DNA of 42,011 nucleotides from JALQXV01 sp051005235 (lineage in GTDB: Bacteria > Patescibacteriota > Saccharimonadia > Saccharimonadales > 2-12-FULL-41-12). The stretch spans positions 1-42,011 of the forward strand of contig JBPCJO010000059.1 of assembly GCA_051005235.1 (NCBI GenBank), given 5' to 3'. Shown here piece by piece: positions 39,133-42,011 of this stretch. The notes beneath the pieces are model-generated. The model saw only the letters and a program-made list of their open reading frames with translations, was not told the DNA's origin and made no database searches. Position numbers and translations under genes: made by a program. Positions within the stretch are counted from its first letter, which is position 1. Each line of letters begins with the position of its first letter.

Positions 39133-39915
39133 ATGAATGAAGAAGCACCAAGGTTTACCCGAAACTTGCTTACAAGCCACGCCGTTGCGGCAACTCTAGC
39201 ACTTACTGCCATGAGCGGAGCAGCCGAAGCCCACACTACTGGTGGCGCACATTATGACAGTACGCCAGCCCCGCAGGCTCAAACTGTCAGCAACGGTGCG
39301 TGCCCAGCAGCAGAAAAAGTTACCAGTAAGAACTTATCTACCGGCTGCCGGACGGCCGTAATGAAGCTACTGCGCGACTCAGTCTACGATGACCCTTCGG
39401 ATATGCTGGCCGTCGCAACGTATCAGAAGCTTGCTAAATTACCGGTTGACGGTGCCCTTGGCCCGATTACCACGCGCAGCGTTTTAAAAGGTAAAGCACT
39501 CAAGGTAGCTTCGCCCGATCCAAAAACCAAGCAACGAGAACTATACATCCGTAAAAGCGATCAGGTTGCCTACGTATTAGGCAAAGGTAAGGTCGAGCAT
39601 GTGCTCTCTATATCAAGTGGTAGCGACATACCTTACTCAGAGAAGGGGCAGTCTGGTAAAGCCCATACCCCGACGGGCAACTATAGAATTAAATATATAA
39701 AAGATAAAAATTATACAGCACCATTAGGCGCTATGCCCCACGCCCGCTTTTACAATGATAGAAATAACTCACTCAGCGGCTTTGCTGTCCACGCTGGCAA
39801 TGTCGATACTAACGGCAACGACAGCCACGGCTGTATACGGGTTGACGGTGCAGCCATGGTTAGATACATCGTACCCAAATTTAGGGTTGGCACTAGAATT
39901 AAAATCGTTAAGTAA
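39133..39915 (+). CDS. L,D-transpeptidase (YkuD) with putative peptidoglycan-binding domain
   Basis: A 260-residue protein; the frame opens at 39097 but the promoter places the start at 39133 (MNEEAPRFTRNLL). A signal-like helix (AVAATLALTAMSGAAEAHT) with AEA suggests export. Residues about 60-120 (CRTAVMKLLRDSVYDDPSDM; YQKLAKLPVDGALGPITTRS) match a PG_binding_1-type domain. The catalytic domain has SGKAHTPTGNYRI and FAVHAGNVDTNGNDSHGCIRV, with C234 as nucleophile. It should form 3-3 crosslinks or attach proteins to peptidoglycan. Confidence 0.9.
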   Translation: MNEEAPRFTRNLLTSHAVAATLALTAMSGAAEAHTTGGAHYDSTPAPQAQTVSNGACPAAEKVTSKNLSTGCRTAVMKLLRDSVYDDPSDMLAVATYQKLAKLPVDGALGPITTRSVLKGKALKVASPDPKTKQRELYIRKSDQVAYVLGKGKVEHVLSISSGSDIPYSEKGQSGKAHTPTGNYRIKYIKDKNYTAPLGAMPHARFYNDRNNSLSGFAVHAGNVDTNGNDSHGCIRVDGAAMVRYIVPKFRVGTRIKIVK

Positions 39916-39962
39916 CAGTACTAAACTGTTCTTGTACTCCTCCGCTAAGTGATACGGTTGGC

Positions 39963-40106
39963 TTAAAAGTCGCCGCCGTTAACCCGTGCATGGCAAGAAT
40001 TACAGTCGGCATAGACTTGTTCGTAGTTATTAGGGTGGTAGTTATCTGGTCGAGGGAAGTGATTTATGAATGTGAATCTCAGAGACTCCAAGCCGTTTTT
40101 CATCAT
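39963..40106 (-). CDS. 47-aa ORF with CxxCH motif
   Basis: Tandem ATG at 40106; product MMKNGLESLRFTFINHFPRP, then DNYHPNNYEQVYADCNSCHA, then RVNGGDF. CNSCH is a heme-c-like or zinc-knuckle pattern. No signal peptide, no clear Shine-Dalgarno. It lies in a 370-bp gap otherwise empty. It could be a remnant of an HNH or zinc-binding protein. Weak support. Confidence 0.3.
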   Translation of the reverse strand: MMKNGLESLRFTFINHFPRPDNYHPNNYEQVYADCNSCHARVNGGDF

Positions 40107-40145
40107 AAGATGCTAGTCTTATAGCTCAATACATTGTCTTTTAGT

Positions 40146-40190
40146 ACTATACCTGCGTTTCATTAAAATCTAATGAAGTCGAGGCATAGT
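40146..40190. repeat. 45-bp hairpin repeat (copy 2)
   Basis: ACTATACCTGCGTTTCAT ... ATGAAGTCGAGGCATAGT, same length and layout as 8209-8253 with changes in both arms. It lies about 100 bp upstream of the next gene. Confidence 0.75.
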
Positions 40191-40252
40191 GCTTACTTAA
40201 CTTATTGTCGGACCAGACAGCTTTATAGATAGAAATAGTTAATACGTTAACA

Positions 40253-40281
40253 TTGACCGAAGTTGTATTTTATGGTAATAT
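40253..40281 (+). promoter_or_regulatory. Promoter of the 368-aa protein gene
   Basis: TTGACC (40253-40258), 17-nt spacer, TAATAT (40276-40281). The ATG follows after 6 nt, indicating a leaderless mRNA. Confidence 0.65.
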
Positions 40282-40287
40282 GTTGTA

Positions 40288-41394
40288 ATGTCTATAGAAA
40301 CTATCGGGTTTAGAGGCAACCAAGAAAATGCGCCGGAAGCAGCCACGCACATTCCGCTTGATCGGCGTCGGCAGTTTATGCGAACCGAAGGTTTTGCTAT
40401 TTATACCGATGTTAATAATAAAGTTCTTGAGGCGATGGGCTCGGTTGCTGTTCGTCCGATTGCGTATAAAGACGTAAGTGCGGCCTTTATGAGCATGGAT
40501 GCGGTGAACCCTGCTAATGTGGCGCTGTGTGCCGTAACGCAACAACTATCGTACGAGGTTCCGGCTCCCCATTATAGAAATTTTTTTAGGCGATTTGGTG
40601 TTAGTCAAGCCGACAAGAACGCCACACAAGGTAAAGGTGTTTCAAATCATGGTTTTGCTGATATGTCGTTTGCTTGGCATTTTTCGAGTGGCTTAGCCAG
40701 CGCGGCTGTTCAAAGTTTTGTAGAAAACGATAAAATCAGCGAGGAGCAAGCTGGCAACTTAACCCTCGGTGATTGGGCAAACGTTATTGGCAGTGGCTGG
40801 TTTAGTAAGCTGGCTCATTCTTTTGCATTTACCGGCAATGGATACTTGGGGCAGTTTGGAACAGCGTTCGTCCATTACGATAAACTTGGTCTAAAGCGCT
40901 TAATGAATCACCAGTTCGACATTAAGAAAAAGCCGGGTGACGGGGGGCTAGCTGAACTGCAGTTATTTGATATTGACGAAGAATTGGAACCATATGAAGA
41001 TCTTATTTACTTGACGGCTTCGATGAAGCCGGAAATCAAGACGGCGCTACGCACCCGGATGCAGCAAAGTTCACCAAAGTCGACCGGCTGTCCGGTGGCC
41101 CGAAAAACTGCCTATCTATCACCGGAAGTTGCTCAGTCAAATCCTCACGTTAAAAACCTACTTAAGCTTGGTATACTAGCCGTCAAACCCGATCCTAGGC
41201 AAGAAAAAGCAGTTGTTGTCACCCAAGAGTATACAGCCATCGACCGTACGCTTGCATTGATTGCCGGCCAATTAGACCAATACGAGGCGTTGCACGGTAA
41301 CCCGGTCATCCCCGATAATCCTATATTTCCTGTCAGAAAGAAACTGCCTCACGAATACCGGCCACTGACTAACGTTTTACAACGCCCGGTTTAA
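40288..41394 (+). CDS. Hypothetical 368-aa protein
   Basis: Not recognised. Soluble, no signal peptide, mainly helical with aromatic-rich segments (HGFADMSFAWHFSSGLASAA; GDWANVIGSGWFSKLAHSFA). A late Cys lies in KSTGCPVARKTAYL. The combination of His/Trp-rich helices and the Cys motif might indicate a metal- or heme-binding enzyme, but I cannot name a family. The stop overlaps the convergent methyltransferase by 4 bp. Confidence 0.65.
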   Translation: MSIETIGFRGNQENAPEAATHIPLDRRRQFMRTEGFAIYTDVNNKVLEAMGSVAVRPIAYKDVSAAFMSMDAVNPANVALCAVTQQLSYEVPAPHYRNFFRRFGVSQADKNATQGKGVSNHGFADMSFAWHFSSGLASAAVQSFVENDKISEEQAGNLTLGDWANVIGSGWFSKLAHSFAFTGNGYLGQFGTAFVHYDKLGLKRLMNHQFDIKKKPGDGGLAELQLFDIDEELEPYEDLIYLTASMKPEIKTALRTRMQQSSPKSTGCPVARKTAYLSPEVAQSNPHVKNLLKLGILAVKPDPRQEKAVVVTQEYTAIDRTLALIAGQLDQYEALHGNPVIPDNPIFPVRKKLPHEYRPLTNVLQRPV

Positions 41395-42011
41395 TTGGTG
41401 GTATTGGCCATAAAACGCTCTGCGACCGCAAGATTACCAGCGAACACTTCTGGTGGTATTGACCGATGTTTATCAATGATTGCCGAATAATTATCGACTT
41501 GACGCAGACTTGGCTTTGGCGTCCCACACCAGGTGATTGAGCAGTAACTTTGCTTAGCAAACGCTAGCAAAGAATGGAGCATGACATAATCTTGTAATGC
41601 CCAGGTCTTAAGAGCTAGCTTGCTGACTGTCATTTCTTTGCCTTTAACTCTGTGAGTTAGCTGTTCGATCTTTGGGTTAAGCCGCTGCCGGTGATGAAGG
41701 CTCGAAAAAGCCGGAATGACGAACAAGCTGCCACCGACTTCGGTAACGCGTAGGGCTTCATTGAGTGATTGAATACGTTCGTACGGCGTTTCTGCCCAGT
41801 GGATAGCCGAAAAAACGCTCAACGTCTTGGCAAAAGATTCATATTCAAACGGCAAATTGGTGGCCTCTGCCACTACTTTTTTACAGCCCGATTTTAGTTT
41901 GAGTTTTTCGATTTGTTGCTCATCGTTATCGAGGAATGTTACCTTAGCTTTCGCCTGGCCGCGGCGCAGCTCTGTGCCTAAACGCCCGGTTCCGCAACCT
42001 ATATCCAGTAC
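41391..42011 (-). CDS. Class I SAM-dependent methyltransferase, 5' partial
   Basis: The frame is open to the window edge, so the start lies beyond it. SAM-binding motif I is VLDIGCGTGRLG, motif II VTFLDNDEQQIEKL and motif III LPFEYESFAKTLSVFSAIHW. This is a Methyltransf_11-like enzyme. The C-terminal 100 residues are helical and presumably bind the acceptor, which is unknown. An ATG at 41873 is internal and not the true start. Confidence 0.85.
   Translation of the reverse strand, partial: VLDIGCGTGRLGTELRRGQAKAKVTFLDNDEQQIEKLKLKSGCKKVVAEATNLPFEYESFAKTLSVFSAIHWAETPYERIQSLNEALRVTEVGGSLFVIPAFSSLHHRQRLNPKIEQLTHRVKGKEMTVSKLALKTWALQDYVMLHSLLAFAKQSYCSITWCGTPKPSLRQVDNYSAIIDKHRSIPPEVFAGNLAVAERFMANTTN

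Overview
The window looks like a chromosome segment of a Patescibacteria/CPR bacterium, most likely Saccharibacteria (TM7). This is inferred from the compact gene set, the divergent but complete F-type ATP synthase operon with a very short delta subunit, many small lineage-specific proteins, and a cluster of membrane-anchored peptidoglycan enzymes. There is no 16S gene here, so the phylum is an inference.

Layout. 1-4.3 kb: 3' end of a UvrD-type helicase-nuclease, a possible cadmium/beta-class carbonic-anhydrase-like protein, small unknowns, and an orphan CdiA-C-like nuclease flanked by direct repeats. 4.3-12.2 kb (minus strand): ATP synthase operon in the order atpI/Z-B-E-F-H-A-G-ORF124-D-[vapBC]-C. 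It has two oddities. atpG carries an in-frame TAA, and a VapBC toxin-antitoxin pair with its own promoter/operator sits between atpD and atpC. The region upstream of the operon holds four AAAGTATGAA-type boxes in two inverted pairs. 12.4-16.1 kb: corrinoid adenosyltransferase-like protein, glycosyltransferase, membrane-anchored clan-A glycosidase-like protein, smpB, and a repetitive coiled-coil protein.

16.2-28.8 kb is an accessory region next to tRNA-Asn(GTT). The last 18 bases of the tRNA recur three more times downstream, together with two copies (a third nearby) of a foldable module of roughly 100-140 bp. They bracket a small cassette carrying a phosphoesterase and a RelE-type toxin-antitoxin pair. 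Further on are an AT-rich MazG + GIY-YIG/DUF2075 helicase pair (possible defence module), a candidate structured ncRNA with its own promoter and terminator, a CheD/CNF-like deamidase with the T-C-H catalytic spacing intact, a DUF4287/YdeI/DUF1697 group with a broken DUF1697, and DUF2254, YggT, ArsR and DUF427 genes. A tRNA T-arm remnant and a degenerate copy of the 18-bp repeat lie near 28.3-28.8 kb.

29-42 kb is mainly a cell-envelope region: D-Ala-D-Ala carboxypeptidase (S11), trehalose-6-phosphate synthase/phosphatase fusion, aspartokinase, a two-gene operon ending in a 1030-residue lytic transglycosylase-VanY fusion behind a structured leader, a Pro/Ser-rich membrane-anchored protein, an L,D-transpeptidase, an unknown 368-residue protein and a truncated methyltransferase.

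A recurring theme is that many first genes of transcription units have a sigma70-like -10 box only 3-8 nt before the start codon. This suggests leaderless mRNAs, whereas some internal operon genes keep Shine-Dalgarno sequences.
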